Position numbers and translations under genes: made by a program. DNA of 37,082 bases from a virus. Positions 5,306-12,100 of the stretch are shown here, one piece after another. The stretch is from the IMG/VR virus record IMGVR_UViG_3300037587_000290, positions 1 to 37,082 of that record, one strand, 5' to 3'. Position 1 is the stretch's first letter; each line of letters begins with the position of its first letter. The notes under the pieces were generated by a model, which saw only the letters and a program-made list of their open reading frames with translations, did no database searches and had not been told where the DNA came from.

Positions 5306-6289
5306 CTAGTATCGAATGGCTGCGTTGCTAATCTTGCCAGCCGCCAGTGCCTTAACGGCCAAAACAGCGCTATCTGTACTCATGCCGCAAGAAATAAAAT
5401 CCTTCATAGCTTGGCGGTTAATGGCACCACGATGGTTTTCGTCTGCTTCGCGAGCTGCTTGCTCTCGCTTTTGTTGGTCGGCTATATTTTGTTGGCGTTG
5501 AGCTTCGGCTACTTGGGCGTTTTTAGTGGCAATTAACTGATCGTTATAAGCGTAAGCCTCGCTAATGTATCCAATCCACTCGTCCAGCTCTTGACGTTTG
5601 CGCGCTTCTTCTGCGGCTGTCGCTGCCTGTCTATCAAAATCAATTTTGGCGTTGATTCCGTAAGCCTCAGTGATATAGGTTAGCCATTCGGCATCCTTGG
5701 TGGCTTGCTTTGCTTTAGCTTCTCGATGTTCGGCATCAATTAGATCTTGCTTTGCTTGCTGTATTTTTTCAGCGGCTTCGTCTTCGGCTTTTTTTGTTGC
5801 GGCATCTGCTGCGGCTTTAATTTCAGCCTGGCGATCGACTTCCACTTGCTTTGCTCGCAAATCGATTAGCTCGTTATCTCGATAGCCTTCTTCTATGTCT
5901 GCATCAAATTTAATTAAGTACGCTGCAACGTCGATAACTTGTTGCTTACCTGCTTTGTCGATTAATTCCCAGGCTGTTAATGGCTCGCGTATTTCTTCAA
6001 CAAGAGCGTTTAAAAAGTCCTTTGACTTCTTTCGGTTTGCGTCGATAGCCTTTGGGAGGGCCTTATATTCAGCGGCTAACTCTTTACCGTGACTCTCAAG
6101 GAATGTTTTCACCTTGGTTACTTTTGTTACGTTAGCTTTAATAGCATTGCGGCCCTTCAAAGTCGAAACATCAGGGACGTGAGCGGTCGCTTCCACTTTG
6201 ACCTTTTCAAGCGTGTCATCGAGCCGATCGCCCTTAGTAAAGAACGGTACCAGCTCAAGTTTTTCGATTACCAATAGTTCAGTTTTCAT
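5306..6289 (-). CDS. Coiled-coil protein of the recombination operon, 327 aa
   Basis: ATG at 6289 fits AGGTGG five bases upstream better than the ATG at 6298, which abuts it. N-terminal about 120 residues are mixed alpha/beta (LLVIEKLELVPFF), then a long Ala/Lys/Glu/Gln coiled coil from about 125 to 290. Two copies of a W-x-x-YI-T/S-EAY-x-x-N motif (WLTYITEAYGIN and WIGYISEAYAYN) lie about 45 residues apart. The C-terminus (HRGAINRQAMKDFISCGMST ... AGKISNAAIRY) matches a tail common in phage proteins beside RecT and YqaJ genes. A role in recombination or DNA handling is inferred from context. Confidence 0.8.
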   Translation of the reverse strand: MKTELLVIEKLELVPFFTKGDRLDDTLEKVKVEATAHVPDVSTLKGRNAIKANVTKVTKVKTFLESHGKELAAEYKALPKAIDANRKKSKDFLNALVEEIREPLTAWELIDKAGKQQVIDVAAYLIKFDADIEEGYRDNELIDLRAKQVEVDRQAEIKAAADAATKKAEDEAAEKIQQAKQDLIDAEHREAKAKQATKDAEWLTYITEAYGINAKIDFDRQAATAAEEARKRQELDEWIGYISEAYAYNDQLIATKNAQVAEAQRQQNIADQQKREQAAREADENHRGAINRQAMKDFISCGMSTDSAVLAVKALAAGKISNAAIRY

Positions 6290-6334
6290 TTCATCCACCT
6301 GTTAGTTTGTTAGCATTTAATTAAGTTTAAAGTC

Positions 6335-6700
6335 TTATTGTTGTTTTGTATCTACGACCTTAGTCTTACGCTGGTTTTTTCTTGAGCAACATCTACACCT
6401 TGAAGATATACCTATTAACTGGTGCGGATCTATACTAAAGCTCTCCGTGTCGGCAGACTTCCATATCTCGCACTGCGGGCACCGCTTTAGCCTTTCGCCA
6501 CCTTCAAATTTTATGCTTATAACTCGACGTCCCGGGCCGGTATTGTTTTTGTCCCATATCGGGCTATAGAATGGCTTCGGCTCCGGGCCTAGCCTTGATT
6601 TTACTTTTGCCTTGGAAATTGAATTTGTGCCATCGGTTAACTTATGAGACAAATCAACGGGGTTTAGTATGCTATTACATAGCCCGGCTAAACCAACCAT
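6335..6700 (-). CDS. Zinc-ribbon protein of the recombination operon, 121 aa
   Basis: ATG at 6700 overlaps the TAA of the exonuclease gene (TAATG), so translation is coupled. The C-terminal third has two cysteine knuckles, RCPQCEIWKSADTESF and SSRCRCCSRKNQRKT, a treble-clef/zinc-ribbon layout often seen in small phage HNH-like proteins. I see no clear HNH catalytic histidines, so it is probably a nucleic-acid binding protein rather than a nuclease. The tail is strongly basic. Confidence 0.7.
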   Translation of the reverse strand: MVGLAGLCNSILNPVDLSHKLTDGTNSISKAKVKSRLGPEPKPFYSPIWDKNNTGPGRRVISIKFEGGERLKRCPQCEIWKSADTESFSIDPHQLIGISSRCRCCSRKNQRKTKVVDTKQQ

Positions 6701-7380
6701 TACCACTGCATCCCGAATTCTAAGCCAAGGTTTTTAAGCATTTCGTCCATATCTTCGATAAAATCGTTGTAGCCTGATTCGATTTTTTCCATCATTTCTT
6801 CGTCGCGCTCAACAACCACATGATGTAATTTTTTACAATTAACATTGCGGGGATCGAACTTGGCAAAGGCCCAAGAGTGATACCCGGTAACCCACATGGA
6901 AAATTGACATTGAACAACTTCTTCTTTTTTGATTGTGCCAGCGGCGGCAAAGGCAATAAAAACGGCGCTAGACCAAGGTGATTTTAATTCAAGTCCTTTT
7001 TGTTGTCCGGTAATGAGCCCATCGGGACTACAGCCAGCGCGCATTAATTCATCGCGATAGATAAATGCAACATCTTCAACGCTTTCAAACGTGGCGGCAC
7101 TGTAAGCCTCCCTCGCGTCATCTTCGTTGTCTTTGCCCCATTGTAAGGGTTTGGCTTTTATTTCTTCTGGCAGTAGCCCGGTGGCGATGGAGGCGACCAA
7201 TTCATTAAGGTATGTTTGTCGACCTTCGGTTCCTCGCTTCATTAGCAAGTAATAAGCCTTTGAGGCGCTAATACAGCCAGCTCTTGACCGGTGCCAATCC
7301 GGCGAGCCCTGCTCAACCTTTGACAAATCAAATCCCAATGTTTCCGAGTGTAATTCCATTTCTTTTTTAAAGTCTCTCAT
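6700..7380 (-). CDS. YqaJ-type phage exonuclease (PD-(D/E)XK)
   Basis: 226 aa, ATG at 7380 with GAGGCG upstream. Motifs of the lambda exonuclease/YqaJ family are in order: GSPDWHRSRAGCISASK (26-41), LQWGKDNEDDARE (79-91, Glu in the core), GCSPDGLI (117-123, metal-binding Asp120) and GLELKSP (129-135, Glu131-x-Lys133). It digests one strand of double-stranded DNA to produce single strands for RecT annealing. RecT lies one small gene upstream, the normal arrangement. Four-base overlap with the gene at 7377-7583. Confidence 0.92.
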   Translation of the reverse strand: MRDFKKEMELHSETLGFDLSKVEQGSPDWHRSRAGCISASKAYYLLMKRGTEGRQTYLNELVASIATGLLPEEIKAKPLQWGKDNEDDAREAYSAATFESVEDVAFIYRDELMRAGCSPDGLITGQQKGLELKSPWSSAVFIAFAAAGTIKKEEVVQCQFSMWVTGYHSWAFAKFDPRNVNCKKLHHVVVERDEEMMEKIESGYNDFIEDMDEMLKNLGLEFGMQW

Positions 7381-7583
7381 CGTAACGCCTCTATCATATT
7401 TTTAATGTGGACAGCTTCATCTTTGAGTTTATTTTCTGCTCTATTTAAAACTTCGATTAGCACGCTGGTTTTTATGGTCTTTTGGTTTTCACATATTTCA
7501 TCAATTTCAGTTAAGGCATCACATCGGGCTAGCCTGGCGGCGATACCAATTAAACCTCCAATTGGGTTAATTTTATTATTCAT
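7377..7583 (-). CDS. Unknown small helical protein, 68 aa
   Basis: ATG at 7583, GGAG eleven bases upstream; overlaps RecT at the start and the exonuclease at the end by four bases each. Helical with heptads in the C-terminal half (SVLIEVLNRAENKLKDEAVH). Tight coupling between recT and exonuclease genes suggests an accessory role; no family recognised. Confidence 0.7.
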   Translation of the reverse strand: MNNKINPIGGLIGIAARLARCDALTEIDEICENQKTIKTSVLIEVLNRAENKLKDEAVHIKNMIEALR

Positions 7584-8473
7584 GATTTCGCATTCTCCAT
7601 AACTTCGATTACTTTTACCGATTCATCGGCGGTGATGTCTTCAAGCGCTAAAACTTCACGACCTAATTTTTGCGTTAGCCATGGCAAGTATTTATCCTTT
7701 GGCTTATCGGCAAATAAACTAATTAATTTATCACTGTAGTTTTCGGCCGGTGCCGGGGTGATATCTTTTTCGGTTGTCGGATCGAATGCCATATTCATGC
7801 CTTGCTCGCACATTTGGACCATTTCAGAGGCGTTAGGAAGGCGGCGACATAACCGGTGCATTACAGCTTTACAGCCCATGCGATCATACCAATCAACCCA
7901 TGGACCATAGGAACTGGTTTTACTTGCCCCTTTAACCTTGTCAATATCGGCCTTGGTCATTACTTCAATTAATAATTCGCCGTTGGTTAACTTGGCATAA
8001 GCAAAGCACAGTAATAATTCACCCCGGTCACCAAATGTAGGAACATATTTATAATGCTCTCCGTTTTCGTCCATCCAATAACTGAACTCGTCATTTTTAT
8101 AAACTGCCTTGGCCGCCATCGCCGCAACTTGGCCGGACATACGAGCCCGTTTAATAACGCCGTCAATCATTGGCAGGTATTGAGCTTTTTTTGCCCATTG
8201 CTTCGGCTGACCCTTGGGTGCAACGTTAACACTAAACGTTACCAATGCAGCCTCTTTGTTATCTGGTACCAGCCCATCTTTAGCGCACATAGTTAACGCC
8301 ATGATCACCGAGTCTTGATTTGCCTCGCCTAAGTCCTTACTTTGTACCATGGCGATTGATGCGCAACGAACGAATTGATCCATTGTTGTGCCACTTGGCA
8401 GCATTGACTGAATGCCAGCGGCAACCAGAGAGTTATTTAATTGATTTTGAATTGTTGCTAAGTCCATGCTCAT
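7580..8473 (-). CDS. recT: RecT-family single-strand annealing protein
   Basis: 297 aa, near the usual RecT length. Conserved stretches: FVRCASIAMVQS (34-45), DSVIMALTMCAKDGLVPDNK with the GL-P-D signature, then QYLPMIDGVIKRAR, and YGPWVDWYDRMGCKAVMHRL matching the C-terminal core. ATG at 8473 with GGAGG eight bases upstream. It anneals complementary single strands and promotes strand exchange with the YqaJ exonuclease. Such systems make phage genomes mosaic, relevant to the duplicated paralogue genes at 1-925 and 35560-36582. Confidence 0.95.
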   Translation of the reverse strand: MSMDLATIQNQLNNSLVAAGIQSMLPSGTTMDQFVRCASIAMVQSKDLGEANQDSVIMALTMCAKDGLVPDNKEAALVTFSVNVAPKGQPKQWAKKAQYLPMIDGVIKRARMSGQVAAMAAKAVYKNDEFSYWMDENGEHYKYVPTFGDRGELLLCFAYAKLTNGELLIEVMTKADIDKVKGASKTSSYGPWVDWYDRMGCKAVMHRLCRRLPNASEMVQMCEQGMNMAFDPTTEKDITPAPAENYSDKLISLFADKPKDKYLPWLTQKLGREVLALEDITADESVKVIEVMENAKS

Positions 8474-8662
8474 TTAATAATCCTCCGGTTCGTGTTCGGG
8501 CGGCGCTTCAAAGTAATCACAATCTTCATTGTCACAATGTAATTCATCAAGAACCATTGTCATGCCATCGCCGCAATCTGGACAAATTGGATCTTCGGGC
8601 TCGTTCCAAGGGAAATCTGGATTATTCCCCTGGCAGTTATCAGGCAAATTTAAGTCTTTCAT
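8474..8662 (-). CDS. Acidic zinc-ribbon protein, 62 aa
   Basis: ATG at 8662 overlaps the upstream TAA (TAATG); GAGG lies upstream. Two cysteine pairs, CPDCGDG and CDNEDCDYF, form a small zinc ribbon. The rest is rich in Asp, Glu and Pro (NEPEDPICPDC, PPEHEPEDY). Ends directly before the RecT start. The acidic surface suggests a protein partner or DNA mimic rather than simple DNA binding; that is inference. Confidence 0.7.
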   Translation of the reverse strand: MKDLNLPDNCQGNNPDFPWNEPEDPICPDCGDGMTMVLDELHCDNEDCDYFEAPPEHEPEDY

Positions 8663-9015
8663 TATTCATTAACCTCGCTTTCAAGATTTGCCATAACTTC
8701 GGCGACAGTGTGAAGCTTGCTTTCTGTTTCTCTGCAAACCTTTGTTAGCTTAGCTATCAATGATTCAACTTCGTTTTGATAGCGGTGAATATCCGCATCG
8801 CAAGTTGGCTCATCTATTCTTAGGTGAGACAAAATCTCGCCATCATGAGTGATTGGGTCGTGATTGATTTCGACTAAAGAAACCCAAATTAAATTACCGA
8901 AAGATGGGTTTAGCTGAACCGAAACACAAAGGCCGTAAGGTACATTTTTGCTTAATGAGAAGCCAACTAGCTTTTTCATTGCTGTTTTGATTGCCGCGTT
9001 CTTTTTGTTGCTCAT
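8662..9015 (-). CDS. Unknown protein, first gene of the leftward early operon, 117 aa
   Basis: ATG at 9015 chosen with AAGGTGACTAAC upstream; a GTG at 9024 in frame lies inside the ribosome site. The centre is beta-rich (GFSLSKNVPYGLCVSVQLNP, NLIWVSLVEINHDP) and the C-terminus is a long helix (NEVESLIAKLTKVCRETE). No family recognised. It leads the operon that holds RecT and the exonuclease. Confidence 0.7.
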   Translation of the reverse strand: MSNKKNAAIKTAMKKLVGFSLSKNVPYGLCVSVQLNPSFGNLIWVSLVEINHDPITHDGEILSHLRIDEPTCDADIHRYQNEVESLIAKLTKVCRETESKLHTVAEVMANLESEVNE

Positions 9016-9071
9016 GTTAGTCACCTTGATTGTTTTTGTTTAAATGTTTTGACGCCTTAAAGCTTACCACC

Positions 9072-9099
9072 TCAAAACTAATTGTAAACCCTTTTATGT
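9072..9099 (-). promoter_or_regulatory. Candidate leftward early promoter
   Basis: On the minus strand TTTACA is followed after 16 bases by TAAGCT, about 60 bases before the ATG at 9015. The match to sigma-70 consensus is moderate; position between divergent operons supports it. Confidence 0.35.
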
Positions 9100-9106
9100 G
9101 AAATAT

Positions 9107-9135
9107 TTGCAATGCGTGATAATTGGTGTTAAATT
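9107..9135 (+). promoter_or_regulatory. Rightward early promoter, extended -10
   Basis: TTGCAA (9107-9112), 17-base spacer, TAAATT (9130-9135) with TG one base upstream of the -10. It is 31 bases before the HTH gene at 9166 and overlaps the tandem repeat at 9122-9143. Confidence 0.65.
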
Positions 9136-9143
9136 GGCGTTAA
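9122..9143. repeat. Tandem 11-bp repeat, candidate operator
   Basis: ATTGGTGTTAA directly followed by ATTGGCGTTAA, one mismatch, repeat length about one helical turn. It covers the -10 of the rightward promoter, where a repressor bound side by side on one DNA face would block transcription. Confidence 0.6.
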
Positions 9144-9165
9144 CTTAAATAGAAAGGTAACAAAC

Positions 9166-9366
9166 ATGAAATTAGGAAATGAATTAAAGAAAGCAATGGT
9201 AGATAGTGGCATTAATGGCGCTAAACACTTATCAGAGGCGTCTGGCATATCTTATGGTAAGACTATTCGCGCTCTTAATGGTGATAGCAGCTCAAGACTA
9301 GTTGATATCGCTCAGTTGGCGCATACGCTTAATTTGGAAATCAAATTCATTACTAAATCGGAGTAG
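9166..9366 (+). CDS. Small Cro/CI-like HTH regulator, 66 aa
   Basis: ATG at 9166, ribosome site AAAGGTAAC. Compact HTH: NELKKAMVDSGINGAKHLSE, ASGISYGKTIRALNGDSSSR, LVDIAQLAHTLNLEI, typical of XRE-type regulators and close in layout to short plasmid/phage antitoxin-like repressors. It is the first gene after the rightward promoter and the likeliest protein to bind the tandem 11-bp repeat. No CI-size repressor or integrase is seen, so it may time lytic genes rather than maintain lysogeny. Confidence 0.8.
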   Translation: MKLGNELKKAMVDSGINGAKHLSEASGISYGKTIRALNGDSSSRLVDIAQLAHTLNLEIKFITKSE

Positions 9367-9372
9367 CCATCA

Positions 9373-9473
9373 ATGCCATATAAAAACACTTTCGCCGCTG
9401 GTTTTGGTTCTTGTTTGCAGTATTCGCAATTATCGAGGCGTATTCATTCGTTAATATCGAGGCGATGACATGA
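9373..9473 (+). pseudogene. Small membrane-protein gene with apparent one-base frameshift
   Basis: ATG at 9373 with GGAG nine bases upstream. Read straight it gives a 31-aa peptide ending at 9468 (MPYKNTFAAGFGS). One base added to the A5 run at 9382-9386 would instead give MPYKKHFRRWFWFLFAVFAI followed by IEAYSFVNIEAMT, a 33-aa membrane peptide whose TGA (9471-9473) overlaps the ATG of the next gene (ATGA), the usual junction in this genome. Mutation, sequence error or recoding would each explain it. Confidence 0.5.
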
Positions 9474-9724
9474 AGAGGCTATACAAGGTTGGCAACATAG
9501 TTAACGTCAAATCGCCCGGGTACGAATGCAGAGCTAAGCCAATTCAAAGAGTCGGCATGATTTATTACACGATCGAAGGTCGCTTTTGCCAGGAAAGCGA
9601 TGTTACGTTAACTCATGAAGTTTGGGAGCCGGGCATGAACGTAACCGTAAAATCTGACCATGTTGCTGCCGGCCCCCTTTCGCTAGAAGCAAACTACTCA
9701 ATTTTAAAAATGATGGAGAACTAA
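9470..9724 (+). CDS. Unknown small protein, 84 aa
   Basis: ATG at 9470, GAGGCGATGAC upstream. Mostly short beta segments: KVGNIVNVKSPGYEC, RVGMIYYTIEGRFCQESDV, GMNVTVKSDHVAAG, like a small SH3/KOW-type barrel, ending in a helix (LEANYSILKMMEN). No family assigned. Part of the rightward early operon. Confidence 0.65.
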   Translation: MKRLYKVGNIVNVKSPGYECRAKPIQRVGMIYYTIEGRFCQESDVTLTHEVWEPGMNVTVKSDHVAAGPLSLEANYSILKMMEN

Positions 9725-9725
9725 C

Positions 9726-9935
9726 ATGTCAGATTTCGCAATGAACTTAACCAAGAACAAGAAGTCTCGAATCAGCAAAAAGGAATCTCAAAGCCTGGCT
9801 GATAAATCACTAAAACGCATTCACGAAGCTAACAAGTCGATCAAAACAAAGATTGGCTGTGATATGCATAAGCGCAGAGTTAGAGCTGAAAATGCAGCTT
9901 TGTTGCGCGATGAACTTAGGGAGGTTTGGGAATAA
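9726..9935 (+). CDS. Unknown basic helical protein, 69 aa
   Basis: ATG at 9726, GGAGAACTAAC upstream. Very rich in Lys/Arg/Ser (LTKNKKSRISKKESQSLADK, DMHKRRVRAENAALLRDEL); likely alpha-helical and possibly nucleic-acid binding. No family recognised. Confidence 0.6.
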   Translation: MSDFAMNLTKNKKSRISKKESQSLADKSLKRIHEANKSIKTKIGCDMHKRRVRAENAALLRDELREVWE

Positions 9936-9938
9936 ATC

Positions 9939-10058
9939 ATGCCCAAACCTAAGCGCAAGCACACATTCGGATATTACAATATAGTCTTTGAGCGTTGTGG
10001 TGAGAAAAGCACAGCACGTTCAATGACCACCCCTATGCGAATGAATAAAAGGAAATAA
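9939..10058 (+). CDS. Very small basic protein, 39 aa
   Basis: ATG at 9939, weak ribosome site (GGGAATAAATC). Encodes MPKPKRKHTFGYYNIVFERC through TTPMRMNKRK. Its 3' end contains the ribosome site (AAAAGGAAATAATA) of the next gene. Accepted on position and composition only. Confidence 0.4.
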   Translation: MPKPKRKHTFGYYNIVFERCGEKSTARSMTTPMRMNKRK

Positions 10059-10060
10059 TA

Positions 10061-10342
10061 ATGGATTGGATAAGCGTTTTAGAAAAAATGCCAGAAAAGA
10101 ACGAAGATAACGACGGGAAGTATTATTACACATTTTCATACGGAGTGGTCAGGGATGACGAGTGGTTTTCTACATACCCAAGAGAAAGTGATGGATGGGG
10201 AAACAAGTGCCAAGGAGGATGCTTTTATCAGCCGAACAGTAGCCCAGAATATGGTGGGGAGTATAAAGCTGATGGCGTGACTCACTGGATGGAAATGCCG
10301 CCACAGAAACTACCAGAACCACCAGTCACCACTAAACTATGA
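10061..10342 (+). CDS. DUF551-family phage protein, 93 aa
   Basis: Starts MDWISVLEKMPEKNED and ends GVTHWMEMPPQKLPEPP, the two hallmark ends of DUF551 (WISVxxxLP at the start; VTHWMPLPxxP at the end). The middle holds a CQGGCFYQP stretch. DUF551 proteins are common in the early regions of phages; their biochemical role is not known. Confidence 0.85.
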   Translation: MDWISVLEKMPEKNEDNDGKYYYTFSYGVVRDDEWFSTYPRESDGWGNKCQGGCFYQPNSSPEYGGEYKADGVTHWMEMPPQKLPEPPVTTKL

Positions 10343-10358
10343 CCGATAAAGGGGAAGA

Positions 10359-10496
10359 ATGAATAATTTAGTATATTGCTATCGATGCACCAGCTATAAG
10401 GATGCTTACTTATTCGAGCCTAACCAGCCGTACCATTGCAGGTGGTGCAAGAACTGTAAATCAACTCCAACAGGCCAGATGCCTAAAGGGCTATAA
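10359..10496 (+). CDS. Small zinc-ribbon protein, 45 aa
   Basis: ATG at 10359 with GGGGA three bases upstream. YCYRCTSYKDAYLFEP and YHCRWCKNCKSTPTG give C-x2-C then C-x2-C-x2-C, a likely zinc site. Last gene before the strong terminator at 10511-10531. Unknown function. Confidence 0.6.
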   Translation: MNNLVYCYRCTSYKDAYLFEPNQPYHCRWCKNCKSTPTGQMPKGL

Positions 10497-10510
10497 CCAC
10501 CCAACCAATT

Positions 10511-10531
10511 GCCCGCTCGTCGGGCTTTTTT
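10511..10531 (+). terminator. Rho-independent terminator
   Basis: GCCCG, loop CTCGT, CGGGC, then six T. Ends the first rightward early unit (9166-10496). Confidence 0.85.
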
Positions 10532-10557
10532 ATGACCGAAATAAATCAATTGAAGTG

Positions 10558-10585
10558 TTGCTATATGACTACAATTAGCTATAAT
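10558..10585 (+). promoter_or_regulatory. Sigma-70-like promoter
   Basis: TTGCTA (10558-10563), 16-base spacer, perfect TATAAT (10580-10585), 29 bases before the RHH gene. Directly follows the terminator, so it starts a new unit. Confidence 0.65.
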
Positions 10586-10613
10586 ACAAATACACATCAA
10601 GTAAGGAGTCATC

Positions 10614-10760
10614 ATGAAGGTTCAGAAAGCAAGTAAGCCAGCAAAGAAAGTAACATCAATCCGCCTTAACATTAAATTAGTTGAAAGGCTAACCAAGCTA
10701 GCCGAAAAGGACGGGCGCAGCTTTAATAATTTCGTAGAGCGATTTTTAGAGCGAGCATAA
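10614..10760 (+). CDS. Arc-like ribbon-helix-helix protein, 48 aa
   Basis: ATG at 10614 with AAGGAG five bases upstream. VTSIRLNIKLVERLTKLAEK then DGRSFNNFVERFLERA: a beta strand with alternating residues for the DNA groove followed by two helices, as in Arc, CopG and Mnt. It should bind DNA as a dimer and may repress its own promoter at 10558-10585. P22 uses Arc and Mnt in its immunity region, but no ant gene is recognised here. Confidence 0.85.
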   Translation: MKVQKASKPAKKVTSIRLNIKLVERLTKLAEKDGRSFNNFVERFLERA

Positions 10761-10763
10761 AAA

Positions 10764-10783
10764 GCCCCTGCTCGAACAGGGGC
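10764..10783 (-). terminator. Hairpin, terminator in the minus direction
   Basis: GCCCCTG, loop CTCGAA, CAGGGGC. An A-run precedes it on the plus strand, so only the minus strand has the T-run of an intrinsic terminator. For rightward RNA it would be a plain 3' hairpin after the RHH stop. Confidence 0.6.
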
Positions 10784-10811
10784 AAACTAAAAGCAACAAG
10801 GTGATTATATC

Positions 10812-11366
10812 ATGGAAATACCAAAGTTTTTAATTGAAATGTCTGAGCAGATGAATACTCAAGACAACCGAATCACAGCAGACCCGATATGGCAAGTTCG
10901 ATGTAAAAGAACAAGAGTTACCGACAGCGGATACAGCGACAGGTTTGAAATAATAGATAACGATGAAGGATCTCGCGTAGCGTGCAGCGAGTTTGGCGGT
11001 GAAATAAACGAGCAAATAGTTAGCTATCTAGACTGTGACGCTAACGACTTACCCGTAATATTTGAGTCATGGGTAGATAGTGATAGTGGCAATGAAGAAA
11101 TGACCGGCGAAGAAAAGATAGAGTATTTCATTGAAAGTTTCGACTGCCACTGGGACTCAATCGATGGGTTTTCCTTGATATGGGTTGAGGAATATGAAGA
11201 TATCGTAAAAAGCGCCTTTTTAACTGAGTCTGATGCCAACTGGTTTATCAACCGAAAGCAGCACGACTACCCGAAACTATACACTTACGTGGCATCCATG
11301 TATCTATGCCCTCAAATGATCGAGCTTCGGGCATGGATTATGTCGTTAACCAAGGGGTCAAATTAA
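10812..11366 (+). CDS. Unknown conserved-looking phage protein, 184 aa
   Basis: ATG at 10812, AAGGTG upstream. N-terminal half is mixed and acidic (RFEIIDNDEGSRVACSEFGG, ESWVDSDSGNEEMTGEEK). The C-terminus, FLTESDANWFINRKQHDYPK then LYTYVASMYLCPQM, resembles a tail found in several unannotated gammaproteobacterial phage proteins. Its TAA overlaps the ATG of the replication gene (TAATG), so they are co-translated. No function known. Confidence 0.8.
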   Translation: MEIPKFLIEMSEQMNTQDNRITADPIWQVRCKRTRVTDSGYSDRFEIIDNDEGSRVACSEFGGEINEQIVSYLDCDANDLPVIFESWVDSDSGNEEMTGEEKIEYFIESFDCHWDSIDGFSLIWVEEYEDIVKSAFLTESDANWFINRKQHDYPKLYTYVASMYLCPQMIELRAWIMSLTKGSN

Positions 11367-12100
11367 TGTCAGCTAAGTGGACCTTTTGGGCATGGGAGCA
11401 ACCAATAAAAACAGCTCCTAAAAAACTGGCATTACTTCAATTGGCAAATAATGCAGATGATGACGGTAAGAGCTGGTACTCAATCGGTAAGATGGCTATC
11501 GCTTGCGGCGTGTCAGATCGGACTTTTCAACGCCAAATACAGGCATTAGAGAGCGATGGCTTACTAGTTGTTGATCGTCGAAGTAATCGCCCTTCAGTTT
11601 ACGTTTTGAAAGATGAAGTATGCATTAAATTAACTGGGGTGACAGACTGCCGGGGTGACACCGTGACAGGGCGGGGTGACAGACTGACGGAGCAGGGTGA
11701 CAGGGAGTCACCTCTAGGGGTGACAGAGAGTCACTCGATCTTAACAACTGATCCTGTCATTGATCCTGTCATTAATCCTAACACCCGTTTTTGTGAGTTT
11801 TGGGATCTTTACGCCAAAAAAGTTGATTCAAAAAAATGTGAAGCCAAGTTTAAAAAGCTAACCAAGGCTCAAGTTGATCTAATATTCGAAAAGCTACCAG
11901 CTTACATTAAATCAAAACCTGACAAGCAGTATCGTAAAAACCCGATCACTTGGCTTAACGGTGAGTGCTGGAATGATGAAATTCAATTATCAACTGGCGC
12001 TGGCCGAGACATTAACGAAATCGGCACTGATTTCTCGCAACCAGCAGGCTTTAAAAAAATGAAGTTTAACGAGATAGGGGAGATGATTGGCTATGAGTGA
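11366..12100 (+). CDS. Replication protein with winged HTH (lambda O-like role), 244 aa
   Basis: ATG at 11366 preferred (GGGG upstream and TAATG overlap) over in-frame upstream codons. MSAKWTFWAWEQPIKTAPKK leads into a winged helix: LALLQLANNADDDGKSWYSI, GKMAIACGVSDRTFQRQIQA, LESDGLLVVDRRSNRPSVY, typical of phage replication initiators and DnaT/GntR-like proteins. Residues about 90-140 are a Gly/Asp/Thr-rich linker encoded by iteron-like DNA repeats, and the C-terminal domain (FWDLYAKKVDSKKCEAKFKK) is of the type that contacts a helicase loader. The loader gene follows directly. Confidence 0.85.
   Translation: MSAKWTFWAWEQPIKTAPKKLALLQLANNADDDGKSWYSIGKMAIACGVSDRTFQRQIQALESDGLLVVDRRSNRPSVYVLKDEVCIKLTGVTDCRGDTVTGRGDRLTEQGDRESPLGVTESHSILTTDPVIDPVINPNTRFCEFWDLYAKKVDSKKCEAKFKKLTKAQVDLIFEKLPAYIKSKPDKQYRKNPITWLNGECWNDEIQLSTGAGRDINEIGTDFSQPAGFKKMKFNEIGEMIGYE
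11636..11773 (+). repeat. Iteron-like repeats inside the replication gene, candidate origin
   Basis: Five copies of (G/A)GGGTGACA begin at 11636, 11652, 11673, 11694 and 11717, spaced 16, 21, 21 and 23 bases, with a GTGACA at 11663 and inverted GTCACC/GTCACT at 11707 and 11729. A perfect 12-bp tandem GATCCTGTCATT follows at 11750-11773, containing the reverse TGTCA. Lambda and relatives carry ori as iterons within gene O, so this is a likely origin. Confidence 0.7.

Noticed and set aside
8320-8748. Plus-strand ORF of 142 codons
   Set aside because: Antisense to recT and the zinc-ribbon gene, both with good starts and coupling.
9379-9390. Programmed -1 frameshift site in the A-run
   Set aside because: The heptamer is T AAA AAC, not X XXY YYZ, and no downstream stem is evident; mutation or slippage is kept as the finding instead.
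11636-11773. CRISPR array
   Set aside because: Units are 9-12 bp with short uneven spacing inside an open reading frame, which fits iterons.
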